NCBI GenBank assembly: GCA_963971535.1
Contig: OZ020589.1
Location: 94,518,572-94,582,571, forward strand
From: Notolepis coatsorum
Lineage: Eukaryota > Chordata > Actinopteri > Aulopiformes > Paralepididae
Reading direction: 5' to 3'
DNA: 64,000 bases
Part shown: positions 32,386 to 43,315 of the stretch, piece after piece
Numbering within the stretch: the first letter of the stretch is position 1
Layout: every line of letters starts with the position of its first letter
Notes under the pieces: model-generated
Seen by the model: only the letters and a program-made list of their open reading frames with translations
The model's database searches: none
What the model was told of the DNA's origin: nothing
Program-made: the position numbers and the translations under genes

Positions 32386-33659
32386 TAGCCCCTTTCGTGA
32401 CTTTCGGTTTGCAAGCCTGGGGCTTTTGTGACCGCAGTCACTGGCTTTCGCATCGGGATCATCCAGGAAAACAACAACCAAGCGTGATCGCAGGGCTCGG
32501 GGTGTGTCAAAAATATATCAGATCTGAATTTCAAAGATACCCAGCGTACAATATGGGTTTAACACAGCTTCACGATGGGGTCTGGAAGCTCGGAGTTGCT
32601 AATAAACAGTTTAAAACATTGTTACTCGACGAGTGGTATTTACAGACCGAACGTCCATCTCCGCCGTTGGTGTCACAGCGCATGCGCACCAGGCAGCTAA
32701 TGCCGCGTTCACGTTACGTGGGAAGAAGCGGAAGAACCAGCTTCCGACTGGGAAAAACCATTCACGTCAGCCTCCTAGTGGTAATTCCTACTAGGACATA
32801 TGGGATTTTTTTATAGACCCCAATATCTCCCACTTCGCGTCACGAATTGCGGAAGTATGGATGTGGGCGTTTCATCCATAGATATACCGTACTTTTCGGA
32901 CTATAAGCCGCGGCTTTTTCCCCCATTTTTCGACCCTGCGGCTTATATAACGGTGCGGCTTATATGTGACTTGACGTGACCAAACCCGAAAATGTAAAAA
33001 TCAAAATATTGCTTTTTTGACTGCATTGAAATGTTATTTATCTGTTCCCTTATTTGCTAAACTTAATATAACTTGTAAATGAGTTAATTCTTGTTATTTG
33101 TCCGACAGTATTGTGTCCCAATGCTAATTACATATGGTAATTAAACATTAAAACACCTGCGGCTTATAGTCCAGTGCGGCTTATATATGTACACATCATT
33201 CAATTTAGCTGCTGCGGCTTATAGTCAGGTGCGGCTTATAGTGCGAAAAGTACGGTATATAGAGTCAAAGCGTGAAGGCTTCCTAGTTGTAGCAATGAGA
33301 TGTCCTCTGGTTCTTCCGCTTCTTCCCACGTAACGTGAACGCGGCATTAGCTGCCTGGTGCGCATGCTGTGACACCAACGGCGGAGATGGACGTTCGGTC
33401 TGTAAATACCACTCGTCGAGTAACAATGTTTTAAACTGTTTATTAGCAACTCCGAGCTTCCAGACCCCATCGTGAAGCTGTGTTAAACCCATATTGTACG
33501 CTGGGTATCTTTGAAATTCAGATCTGATATATTTTTGACACACCCCGAGCCCTGCGATCACGCTTGGCTGTTGTTTTCCTGGATGATCCCGATGCGAAAG
33601 CCAGTGACTGCGGTCACAAAAGCCCCAGGCTTGCAAACCGAAAGTCACGAAAGGGGCTA
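32386..33659. repeat. Near-perfect palindrome, about 355-bp arms
   Basis: 32386-32740 and 33307-33659 are inverted copies. The encoded 95-residue frames (MTFGLQAWGF...) are identical on opposite strands, and the only difference I saw is a 2-bp GC (CAGCGCATG versus CAGCATG). The 566-bp spacer holds a MITE (32885-33257). No known protein resembles the frames; I treat them as non-coding. Confidence 0.9.
32885..33257 (+). mobile_element. MITE with ends TACCGTACTTTTCGGACTATA
   Basis: The left TACCGTACTTTTCGGACTAT and right TATAGTGCGAAAAGTACGGTA ends are inverted, with GCGGCTTATA motifs repeated inside. TA at both edges (32883-32884, 33258-33259) may be the target duplication. This element type is widespread in fish by my recollection. 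Confidence 0.8.
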
Positions 33660-34429
33660 GGGCACACGCTGATATCTCTGTGGAAATAGATCCGATTACC
33701 CCAAGACTGGTAAAATTAATTGCTTACCTCAGATCAGATGTTCTCCACAAAGATTATTCCAATTCCTGATCGCCATTCCAAATATCGGTCGCGTTTATTG
33801 ATTCAGCGTTGGGTACTGTAAATATGTATTCCACGCGTTTTCCGGCTCGACGATCACTTGGGTCTCTTCAGATGCCTCGCCGGAAAAGTAAAATGAGGAA
33901 ACTGGACCCCCCCCCACCAGTCTAATCTAATGGGGTGCAGTTACACAGGGAGAGACGATAGGGGGCGGTATTTTCCCAATGGAGCTCAGAGAGAGTCTGC
34001 AGCACTAGCGTGAGGCTCGATTGATGAAATATGAATTCAAATCGCTAATAAAAAAAATACGACAAACAAACGCTATATAGCGTTGGTGGCATTCAACAGT
34101 CGGCATGAACTAACGACAAAACGCGTCCGTCGCACTCAAAGTGTTAAGCATTGGGTGTATTGCTGTGCATTGTTATGTCTGCGGAGTGAGACATAATAAA
34201 ATCGGTATTGTGTGTGTGTATGTGTGTCTCACAATATCTTGTTATTGCTGCTGCAACGCTCTTTAAGATGCGTTCCAAAATAGATTTCCATAAACAATTA
34301 CTCGAAATCATTTATTATTTATTTATTTACATTTCTAAAACGATTTGGAATTCACAAATATAATTAACATGCTGTCTCTCTTTGATTGTCAGGCTCCATT
34401 GTGGACGGCCCCTTCTGGCCTCTGTTGTG

Positions 34430-35335
34430 GCTGTCCGTGGTGCTGAACGGTTGACCTGACCTGCTGGGGCTGTCCGTGGTGCTGAACGGTTGACCTGACC
34501 GCGCGTTCGGTTTGCGCAATCTGATTGGCCACTGACGTTTCTGGTCATGTGACATGTGTGCCAATCGTGTGACGGCAAGTTCTGCGCCTATTTCCGGGTC
34601 TAACAGCCTGCAAACTACCTATCGCCTAGTTTATCACTGGTTAAGCTTAGGCGACTCTTTCGAAGTTGGTTAAGGTTAGAGTTTGGAATCAGGGCTGGTG
34701 TTCTATCGCCCTGCTCTAAGACAAACTCTAACCTTAACCAACTTCGAAAGAGTGCCTAAGCTTAACCGGCGATAGAAACAGGCGTCACACGATTGGGCAC
34801 ACATGTCACATGACCAGAAACGTCAGTGGCCAATCAGATTGCGCAAAAGTACAAACCCCTTAGGGAAAGTATTCACGCGACCTGACCTGCTGTGGCTGTC
34901 CGTGGTGCTGAACGGTTGACCTGACCTGCTGTGGCTGTCCGTGGTGCTGAACGGTTGACCTGACCTGCTGTGGCTGTCTGTGGTGCTGGACGGTTGACCT
35001 GACCTCGAAAATTTGCTTTGGCTAACACTGTCTCACATTTACTTTTATGTTCATTAATGTGTGCTGTCCCTGTTCAAATAAAGTCTAAACTGAAACTGAA
35101 ACCAGCTGGGGCTGTCCTTGGTGCTGAAAGGTTGACCTGACCTGCTGTGGCTGTCCTTGGTGCTGAAAGGTTGACCTGACCTGCTGGGGCTGTCCTTGGT
35201 GCTGAAAGGTTGACCTGACCTGCTGTGGCTGTCCTTGGTGCTGAAAGGTTGACCTGACCTGCTGTGGCTGTCCTTGGTGCTGAAAGGTTGACCTGACCTG
35301 CTGGGGCTGTCCTTGGTGCTGAAAAGTTTACCTGA
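34430..35335 (+). repeat. 39-bp minisatellite in three blocks
   Basis: Unit GCTGTCCGTGGTGCTGAACG, then GTTGACCTGACCTGCTGTG. Blocks at about 34430-34500, 34880-35006 and 35103-35335; the third has TCCTTGG and GAAAGG variants throughout, so it expanded separately. Being 13 codons long it gives repeated SRSGQPFSTKD frames on the minus strand, which I do not regard as a gene. Confidence 0.85.
34509..34848. mobile_element. Foldback element inserted in the 39-bp repeat
   Basis: TTTGCGCAATCTGATTGGCC and GACATGTGTGCCAATCGTGT at 34510-34570 recur inverted at 34785-34846; inner arms (AAGCTTAGGC, TTCGAAGTTGGTTAAGG) continue the pairing to about 34715. Minisatellite units flank both sides, so it entered the array or the array grew around it. 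Confidence 0.75.
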
Positions 35336-36060
35336 CCTGCATATTATGGCACACACTTGACAGCCATTAATCACAGCAACATTTACAAAAACTGGGACAT
35401 TTCTAAACGTCACCTATTCAATATCTACAGAGCATTCATAGCAGTCTTTTTCACATTTATTATGAAGACTATGCCCATGTTTGCATTTTCACACCAGGCA
35501 AACTTCTCACTTGAGTTGAAAATGTTCTCTTCACAATCTATCAAGCTCACACACACACAGTCATACACAAATGCACAAATGCACTCACACCTCACAGACC
35601 ATGGGGGGTATTGGAAAACAAGCACTGTTTTGTATTGAGCAACAACACTACTGTTCTTCTGGCTGCTCGACTGTGTTGCTCGTGCACATCCATGACACCT
35701 CTATGTACATGAGACCGACACACCAAGGATACTGTACTGTATACATGTCTTTTGTAGATGTTATTGTCAGATATCTATCATAATCAATACGTTAAACACA
35801 AGTTAAACACTAGGGAGGTTTGAGTTCAATTAATTTGACCTTTCAGGTCACTGCCCGACTCTGCCTCACTGCCCACCGGGAAACATGTCTCCATTGAACA
35901 CAATGGCTGACATACAGTCACACTACCTACTCAATCAAGCCTGGAGGACAATACAAAGTCCTCCACCCGTACCCTCAGATCTGCAGGTGCAGGCTTTCTA
36001 TGATGTTCCAAGATTCTATTGTGTTTTATCAGGCAAACCAACCAGCCTGCATGATGCTGT
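35336..36060. other. Intronic stretch with one stray minisatellite unit
   Basis: No gene. 35706-35745 matches the 31-bp repeat described at 36061, some 320 bases away. Confidence 0.6.
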
Positions 36061-36305
36061 ACATTGCTCTGGCCACAGTGTACATGAGACAGACACACCA
36101 AGGATACTGTACTGTATACATGAGACAGACACACCATGGATACTGTATACATGAGACAGACACACCAAGGATACTGTATACATGAGACAGACACACCAAG
36201 GATACTGTATACATGAGACAGACACACCAAGGATACTGCACTGTATACATGAGACAGACACACCAAGGATACTGTATACATGAGACAGACACACCAAGGA
36301 TACAG
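36061..36305 (+). repeat. 31-bp minisatellite, first block
   Basis: Unit CATGAGACAGACACACCAAG then GATACTGTATA; some units carry five extra bases (ACTGT duplication). Seven copies, followed by C-rich DNA (36316-36395). Confidence 0.85.
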
Positions 36306-36549
36306 TACTGTTCCCCCCCGACCCAACCACCTCCAATGTACAGTAACCCCCCCCCCCCCCCCCACCCCACTTGTCCCCCCCCACCCCACCTACCCAACCG
36401 CCTCAAATATATATACTCTCTTTTTAGACTATTTTTGTACTCATAAACAGTACTGTATATTTGTAGATCTGGTATGTCATAAATAAATGTCATAAATGTA
36501 TAGATGCAACAGTACTGTCTACCTGTATGTCATGTATGTCATTTATGTT

Positions 36550-36679
36550 ATGATGAATTGAAAATGGGGGACCCTGATGTAAACAAGACGAAAGTCTTTC
36601 TCTGGTCTGCATCCCCTTAACAATGGTGTGTATTGAGCTGTACTGTATTGTACCCATTCTGCAATCTGTTAATACAATT

Positions 36680-36712
<33 letters not shown>

Positions 36713-36736
36713 CCAATCAATCAATTCAATCACTCA
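36550..36736 (+). repeat. Dispersed LINE-like 3' segment, copy 2, with (CAAT)n
   Basis: Matches 28762-28888 and continues to AATACAATTTTCAATCAATC with about ten CAAT units. It lies between the two blocks of the 31-bp minisatellite. Confidence 0.65.
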
Positions 36737-36740
36737 AACA

Positions 36741-36951
36741 GTGTACATGAGACAGACACACCAAGGATACTGTATACACGAGACAGACACACCAAGGATA
36801 TTGCACTGTATACATGAGACAGACACACCATGGATACTGTATACATGAGACAGACACACCAAGGATACTGCACTGTATACATGAGACAGACACACCAAGG
36901 AATAATGGTTATGAGCAGAGGAGAGGAGAGGATAAGGCTAGAAAGGACACA

Positions 36952-37000
<49 letters not shown>
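36741..37000 (+). repeat. 31-bp minisatellite second block, then (CA)n
   Basis: Five units of the repeat seen at 36061-36305 (36741-36901), then a (CA)n array at 36952-37000 and a GCGCGCGC tract. Confidence 0.85.
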
Positions 37001-37004
<4 letters not shown>

Positions 37005-37869
37005 GCGCGCGCGCACGGACAAGACAGACATATCCAGATGGCGCTCTGACCCATTTTGCATGCTAACCATTAGCATGCAGCTAAAGAGTGGGTCAGAGAG
37101 AGTGGATAGTCGTGATGAGGATGAGGAAGGTGGGGGAGCAGTGGGGGGTGAACAGGGAACCCCAAATTCTACTTGCATCTGCGCTAAGGGCTGCTCGATT
37201 ATGGTAAAAATCATAATCACGATTGTTTTGATTAATATTGAAATCACGATTATTAAACACAATTACAAACACGCCTTTCTGTCATCTTCCACAAGTTACC
37301 AAAGTCATTTCTAAATAACTGGAGAAATTCTGTGAAGGAAGGGTGCTCTGCGTTTACAACATGAGAGCAACGCGGTATGCGGCACAATAATCGATTTATC
37401 TCGATTATTTTGTTCTCATGAGAAAACAATAGAAGTAATTCTATCATTCTATCATTTCAAAATGTAGACACACAGCGGTTTGTTCGCTGTCTTTGCAGAG
37501 CATTCATTCTAAATTGTCAATATTTAAATTTGGAAAAATCCATTTCCCAAACTGAAAGGGAATTGAGGCCCAGCTGTATTCTGGGAAGGATTTCCTGAGT
37601 TTGACATCATTCAGGCCTCCTTGTCTACCCACAGTGCAACACTGCACAGTTTACCACTTGATTAGCAACTAGCAAACAGGCTACACGGAAAATTGAAGGG
37701 AACAAGGAAATTGAAGATATGTTAACGGTAACTTACTGGTAACACATTGCATTGGTTTATGTTCAAACTGACGCTTGGTGACATGATGGTCTTTGATGAC
37801 GTTAGCTTGCATTACCTAACTTTTTGCAGCTTTTAGTTTAACTATTTGGTAGCTAATGTTAGTACTACT

Positions 37870-38130
37870 AATGTCGAGCAACACTGTACTTATTGTACTT
37901 ATTTTATGCCTATTCTTATGTCTGCACTTTCTACAGTGCACTACTTTTATTGTCTTTTATACCTATTCTTATGTCGGCACTTTATGCATTGCTTTTATTC
38001 TGTCAATTATATGCAAATTGTATGCCTATGTTCATTTTATGATATTTGCCGTGAAGCACTTTGAGCTGCAATGCATGTATGAAAGGTGCTATATAAATAA
38101 AGTTATTATTATTATTATTATTATTACTAA
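37870..38130 (+). repeat. LINE-like 3' tail with (ATT)n
   Basis: GAAGCACTTTGAGCTGCAAT, AAAGGTGCTATATAAATAAA and GTTATTATTATTATTATTA are typical of fish non-LTR 3' ends. CTATTCTTATGTCGGCACTT occurs twice just upstream. 37001-37869 shows nothing identifiable. Confidence 0.6.
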
Positions 38131-38206
38131 GGCAAATGCTAACTAATGGTAACAACAGATGCTGTGCCTTCTGGGGTAAAGGACGTCATCTGTGGAGGAG
38201 GCATCT

Positions 38207-39327
38207 TTAACCTCTTGAGCCCTAGCCCTATTTTCTGAAAATCCGCCTAAAAATACATACCTAAGTAAATGGAAGATTGCTCCACTTCTACAAGGTCCAT
38301 TAGCATGCTCTTGGTATCTAGGGACATCTATGGGTCTCAGGGAATGTATTCCCAGTGTCAGACATTTTGTGTCTGTTACTAGGCTTGAGTAAGTTGTAAT
38401 GAACCAAAGGAGAATATCAATTATCTTTTTGTTCATCTTTGATGGTGAATAACACCATGCTAAAATTTACCAGACATGAAACATTCAGCACCTTCTTTAG
38501 ATCACATGTACAGAAAATCTAAGCAAGAATAAAGGGAAGATGATTAAACAGAAGGTTTTGTAGATACAGTACTGAATTCTGCCATCCGGACACATGCAAT
38601 TTGAAATATGATTATAGAATATAGAATATCAGGCCTATAAATTACCTTATTATAGCCATGTCGCACATCTATGGATCGGGCCAAATCTCCCCTTTCCAGT
38701 GGCAGAGTTCAATCTGGATTTAGTATCACCAGGCGTGCAGCAAAAACCGTGAATGAAATCTACTGTAAGTACAGTTACTTGTTTATAATGTAGATTTCTC
38801 CGCCATTTTTCATCAGATTGCAATGCCGTTTTTTGCTAGACGTTCACAGAAAGGTAGAGAAACTAACTGCGTTCTAATTTATGCCAATAACGTTCAGGTT
38901 TGTGGGAGATAATCCAGAAAAATAAGATAAATAAAAAAGGAAATCCACAAGTCAGATGATTGACAGGAGCTGGCTTGAGCTGGGTAGTGTAGTTTTTCTA
39001 AATTCCAAAGCCCATCGAAAGCCCTGGGTCTCCTCTCCTCATATGACTACAAACAAAATAGCGACGCGCATTTCCTAGCGTCTATATTTGCATGTTTCCG
39101 ACTAGATTTCCAAAACTCGTATTTCACTAATAACACATTAACCTATTGGTAAACAAACGTATTGCTGAAAATATACATGTTGACTGCTTTTTTGACAGGG
39201 TTAGGGTCTTTACTTTTGGCTACATTTCAAAAGAAAATGCAACATTAATTCATAGTCTGTAGAGATGGATTTATAGCGTGATGTCATTTGCGGTCCACCA
39301 CCGGACCGCTCAGGCTTAAGAGGTTAA
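38207..39327 (+). mobile_element. TTAA element, second family (CCTCTTGAGCC ends)
   Basis: TTAA at 38207-38210 precedes CCTCTTGAGCCCTAG; the right end CTCAGGCTTAAGAGG precedes TTAA at 39324-39327. The 11-bp ends are inverted with one mismatch. Length 1121 bp, no transposase frame. A different terminal sequence from copies A-E. Confidence 0.7.
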
Positions 39328-39431
39328 TACCACTGACCACTCAGTCAACTGTCCTGTCACTGGTAACTGGTATTAACATGGTGAAAATGGCAGTGGGTGG
39401 TGCTGGTGGTGGATGGAATGAAGGTGCTCAC

Positions 39432-39533
39432 TTGGTTGTCTGCCGAGAGGCGGGGCATGGAGAGGGTCCGCCCATCCATTTGATGATAGGGCTCAGTGTT
39501 GGAGTACCGCCCCATCTCCCTCATCTCTACTGT
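39432..39533 (-). CDS. cacna1a: cacna1a exon: VEMREMGRYSNTEPY
   Basis: Acceptor TTTTGCAG on the minus strand precedes ACA GTA GAG ATG; 102 nt, 34 codons in phase 0: TVEMREMGRYSNTEPYHQMD then GRTLSMPRLSADNQ, before donor GTGAGC. Human Cav2.1 has VEMREMGRDGYSDSEHY and ASMPRLPAENQ here. The exon ends CAA rather than CAG. At 102 nt it can be skipped without a frame change. Confidence 0.95.
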
Positions 39534-40485
39534 CTGCAAAACAGAACGAGAGGGGGGGCGTGACCACCATCGGCCAGGGGGGACTCGGAGAGAAGGGCGT
39601 GGCTACTGTCTACTGTGGTGGGGGTGGGGGACTAAGGTGGGAGGGGCTTACAAGGAATAGGTTCAGTAAACATTTAATAGCAGGAGAAATGTTATACTAA
39701 ATATAACAGGAGGATATTCAAAGCTAGTATAACGCAGTTTAAGAAGGAGGGCTGGAACCGAAAGACAACCCGTGTATCCCTTACATGCAGGAAACCCTGT
39801 GCCTCTACTGTCAATCACACCCCCATGCCCCCAGGGTGCACATACCTGAAGCTAATTGCACCTGATTACTCCGTGCCCTTCGAGGGTAGAACACTAGTTC
39901 TACACTAACAATATCCCGGGTGTCTTGTGTCTTTATAGTGGAAGCCCAAACTAGTGAATCCTATATGCATATTATTCTAAACACATGATATTATTCATTC
40001 TTCAGGGTGATCCATTTAAATCACAGCCTATTAGCGTGTCTTGGAATCTACATGGGAAGGCGCCAATTCATGCCATTCCAATTCTGAGGAGTGTACAGTA
40101 TGTGCTTCCTTGTCCCCACAAGACAGGCCATTGGGGAAGCTGTGTCACGTAACTTAGTATTTCAAAATTGGGGACAGGGTTGAGGAGGATAGCCGGTCTT
40201 ACAGAGCAAGATGAGGGGCTGTGTAGTGGGGCGAGGTGGCGGGAGAGAGGGAACAAGTCAACATCACAGAACATTATTCTACCGTACTGCCCCACCCCCA
40301 CCCGCCTCCCCTGCTGACTCAACAGGTGGTTTGAGCGGAGGTGGGGTGTGGGGTGGGGGGGGCACACAAAAAATGAGTATGTGAGTTATGGTGCTGGGGG
40401 GGGGGGGGGTTGCAGGAATGATACAGGAGAAAGAGAGAGGAATAATGCGAGAGCGAGATAAAGAATGTGGTCATGTGTGAAAAGT
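39534..40485. other. Intronic stretch, no gene
   Basis: Contains G-rich segments (39550-39640, 40330-40410) but no recognisable element or exon. Confidence 0.6.
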
Positions 40486-41255
40486 CCTCAGTACCTACAC
40501 AGACAGAAGCTATTGATACTACTACCCTCAGTACCTACACAATCAGACAGAAGCTACTAACCCTACTACCCTCAGTACCTACACAATCAGACAGAAGCTA
40601 CTAACCCTACTACCCTCAGTACCTATGCAATCAAACAAAAGCTACTAACTCTATTACCCTCAGTAGCTACACAATCAGACAGAAGCTACTAACCCTATTA
40701 CCCTCAGTACCTACACAACCAGACAGAAGCTACTACCCCTACTACCCTCAGTACCTATACAATCAGACAGAAGCTACTAACCCTACTACCCTCAGTACAT
40801 ACACAACCAGACAGAAGCTACTAACCCTACTACCCTCAGTACCTACACAACCAGACAGAAGCTACTAACCCTACTACCCTCAGTACCTATACAATCAGAC
40901 AGAAGCTACTAACCCTACTACCCTCAGTACCTACACAATCAGACAGAAGCTATTGATACTACTACCCTCAGTACCTACACAATCAGACAGAAGCTACTAA
41001 CCCTATTACCCTCAGTACCTACACAACCAGACAGAAGCTACTACCCCTACTACCCTCAGTACCTACACAACCAGACAGAAGCTACTAACCCTACTACCCT
41101 CAGTACCTACACAATCAGACAGAAGCTACTACCCCTACTACCCTCAGTACCTACACAACCAGACAGAAGCTACTAACCCTACTACCCTCAGTACCTACAC
41201 AACCAGACAGAAGCTACTAACCCTACTACCCTCAGTACCTACACAACCAGACAGG
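40486..41255 (+). repeat. 44-bp minisatellite, about 17 copies
   Basis: Unit CTCAGTACCTACACAATCAG then ACAGAAGCTACTAACCCTAC and TACC. Variants (CAATC/CAACC, CTAACC/CTACCC, GATACT) recur in runs, which suggests block duplication. Confidence 0.9.
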
Positions 41256-41585
41256 TCGCTTCCATGATTGTTTTGGTTGTAGAGCATGTCAGTGAAGTCA
41301 TGCCTTTTATTGTAATGTTTGGGAGTAAAGTATAAATCAACTTCCTGAAAGTAACCATGCTAAGCATACTCAATAGAACCCATAATGCAGTAGATTTTAA
41401 GGGTACTAAAAGGGTACCAAAAGGAGATCAAAGAGTTAATACTACTGAACCTTGTATTGAAAAGACCGTACTGCAGGGTTTACATACTGAACCTCTGCCT
41501 AAAATACCATACTGTAGGGATTTTCAGACATGGCAAGAGTGATTGATGAACACAGAGAGCGTGAGAATAAACAGAGAAAGATAAG

Positions 41586-41587
<2 letters not shown>

Positions 41588-41681
<94 letters not shown>
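41588..41681 (+). repeat. (GA)n microsatellite
   Basis: About 46 GA units in a cacna1a intron. Confidence 0.95.
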
Positions 41682-41683
<2 letters not shown>

Positions 41684-42200
41684 TCCAGGAGAGAAGACAG
41701 CTAACTGTAGCACCACAAGGAAAGTCAACCATTGGTCAAATGTCATCTTATAGGCTGAAGAAAAACAGCATTTCCACCCCAGCCCTTGTTCTTTGCAGTA
41801 AAGACCAATAGAGTTGATGTGTAACGGCTCTCCTGGGTCCAGTTTGCTGATATTACTGGATCGGTCCAGCCATCTTCCTCGCTAAGGAGAATGGACACCA
41901 AAAATCAGTGTCTTGTTTGAATTGAAATAAATTGCCCAACCAAGTACTCCCACCGTTCCCTTGGGGTTTCAAGGTCTTCGTTTGGCCGTTGGCTCGGGTT
42001 AACTTAGGGTTAACCCTGCTTGCCTGCAGAGTTGAAAACAAGTGACGACTTACCTTGGGGTGAAAGTACAAAAGCATCTACCCAGAGTGCATGATCAACT
42101 TCTTCCCTGCCGCTGAGAGAGCACAGAGGAGGAACGCAGCAGAAATCACCGTGGGGCGGTGACCGTGTTGTTTGGGCGGTGTGTTCGTGCGTCACCGTAC

Positions 42201-42393
42201 CTGGGGGTTGTGTCGGTTGTCATGGAGATCGTCGGGGTAGGGTCTGTCAGGGCTCCAGTTACCAGTCTTCTGGAACATCTCCTGGGCTTTGGCCGTCACC
42301 CACGACTGGCTCTCAGTCATACCACCACCACCACCACCACCATCACCACCATCACCACCACCACCACCACCACCACCACCACCCTCAGGGGGT
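42201..42393 (-). CDS. cacna1a: cacna1a exon: polyglycine then SQSWVTAKAQEMFQKTG
   Basis: The acceptor is GTGTGTGCCAG on the minus strand, with a (GT)n array where a pyrimidine tract normally lies. The first base A completes a Leu codon with CT from the previous exon; the frame then reads PPE, a Gly tract with two Asp (encoded by (GGT)n, 42321-42384) and MTESQSWVTAKAQEMFQKTG, matching human ESPSWVTQRAQEMFQKTG. It ends NRHNPQ before donor GTACGG. At 193 nt, skipping it alone would break the frame. Confidence 0.93.
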
Positions 42394-42396
42394 CTG

Positions 42397-42397
<1 letters not shown>

Positions 42398-42489
<92 letters not shown>
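42398..42489 (+). repeat. (CA)n microsatellite abutting a splice acceptor
   Basis: About 45 CA units. On the minus strand it is (TG)n ending four bases before the AG of the exon 42201-42393. Confidence 0.95.
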
Positions 42490-42494
<5 letters not shown>

Positions 42495-42584
42495 ACACAA
42501 TAGTGAATGTCCCTAAATGACTAACTGACTCCCCATTGTTGAAACTTGCATGCGTGAGTGTCGTGGCCGGGTCCAGCTTAACTA

Positions 42585-42690
42585 GGGTTAACTAGGCTTA
42601 ACTAGGCTTAACTAGGTTTAACTAGATTTAACTAGGTTTAACTAGGCTTAGGCTTAACTAAGCTTAACTAGGCTTAACTAGGCTGGCTTA
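42585..42690 (+). repeat. TTAACTAGGC short tandem repeat
   Basis: About ten copies of a 10-bp unit (GGCTTAACTA and variants). Confidence 0.8.
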
Positions 42691-43193
42691 GTCTTGTTTA
42701 TGTATTATGTATGATATAAGTATGTGTACATAGGTGGGAATATCAACACCGTCGGGGTGAAAATCTCCAAAAGGGGCAACATTTCAGGGATAGAGAGGCC
42801 GTGATGTCACTGTACTACTGTGACCGCTTTACAAAATAATTTTTTTTAAATTTTTATTTGTTGATATATTTCACATAGCAACCGTTGTTTCTTATAACAT
42901 GGAGGACAAATGAGCATTCTAAACATTCCATGAAAGGCCTGTATAGGAACTTTATTTTCAGATTGAGACACCCGTTGTAATTGTAGACATTCTCCACCAG
43001 GGGGTGTTGTGCCTAGCGCTTAATCTCATCAGTGAGCCTTAATGGTCACAATTTAGACAACCTTCATTCAAACGTTCAATTCAGATAACCCCCCCCCGCC
43101 CCACCCAACTGCAGAGATATGATGGTCTTTGTTGCAAAACGTGTAGGAACTCTCATGTATTATGTATATATCGACCCTCTCCGGTCTACTCAC

Positions 43194-43315
43194 AGGCTGT
43201 TGACGTTGTCGGGCTGGGTGCTGGGGAGGCCGCTGAGGCCCTGCCCCCCCTGGCTGTCCGTGGCCCCTTCCTCAGGGGCCGGCTCCATGCGCTGAAACAT
43301 TAATGGCGTTCGGTT
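43194..43315 (-). CDS. cacna1a: cacna1a exon: NRTPLMFQRMEP
   Basis: Acceptor TCACACAG on the minus strand, then AAC CGA ACG in phase 0: NRTPLMFQRMEPAPEEGATD, GGQGLSGLPSTQPDNVNS and two bases of a Leu codon before donor GTGAGT. Human has DRTPLMFQRMEPPSP. 122 nt. Confidence 0.95.

Larger units (their letters stand above)
31957..34146 (-). mobile_element. piggyBac-like TTAA element, copy C, holding a palindrome
   Basis: TTAA at 31957-31960 is followed by CACTTTGGTTGCC, and the right end CGCACTCAAAGTG precedes TTAA at 34143-34146. Its 5' side is on the right: the reverse complement has ATGGCGATCA (33776 leftwards) and a GTAAG donor (33727). The outer parts (31957-32385 and 33660-34146) total about 0.92 kb, the family length; the middle is inserted DNA. 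Confidence 0.7.

Noticed and set aside
32397-32816. Duplicated 95-residue ORF in the palindrome as a gene
   Set aside because: Identical frames follow from the inverted duplication itself; no motif, and the frame ends differ once the arms diverge.
35054-35413. Minus-strand ORF with tandem SRSGQPFSTKD units as a repeat protein
   Set aside because: It is the translation of a 39-bp minisatellite; the other blocks of the same array are out of frame or interrupted.
40486-41255. Regularly spaced repeats resembling a CRISPR array
   Set aside because: The 44-bp units are contiguous with no unique spacers, in a vertebrate intron; an ordinary minisatellite.
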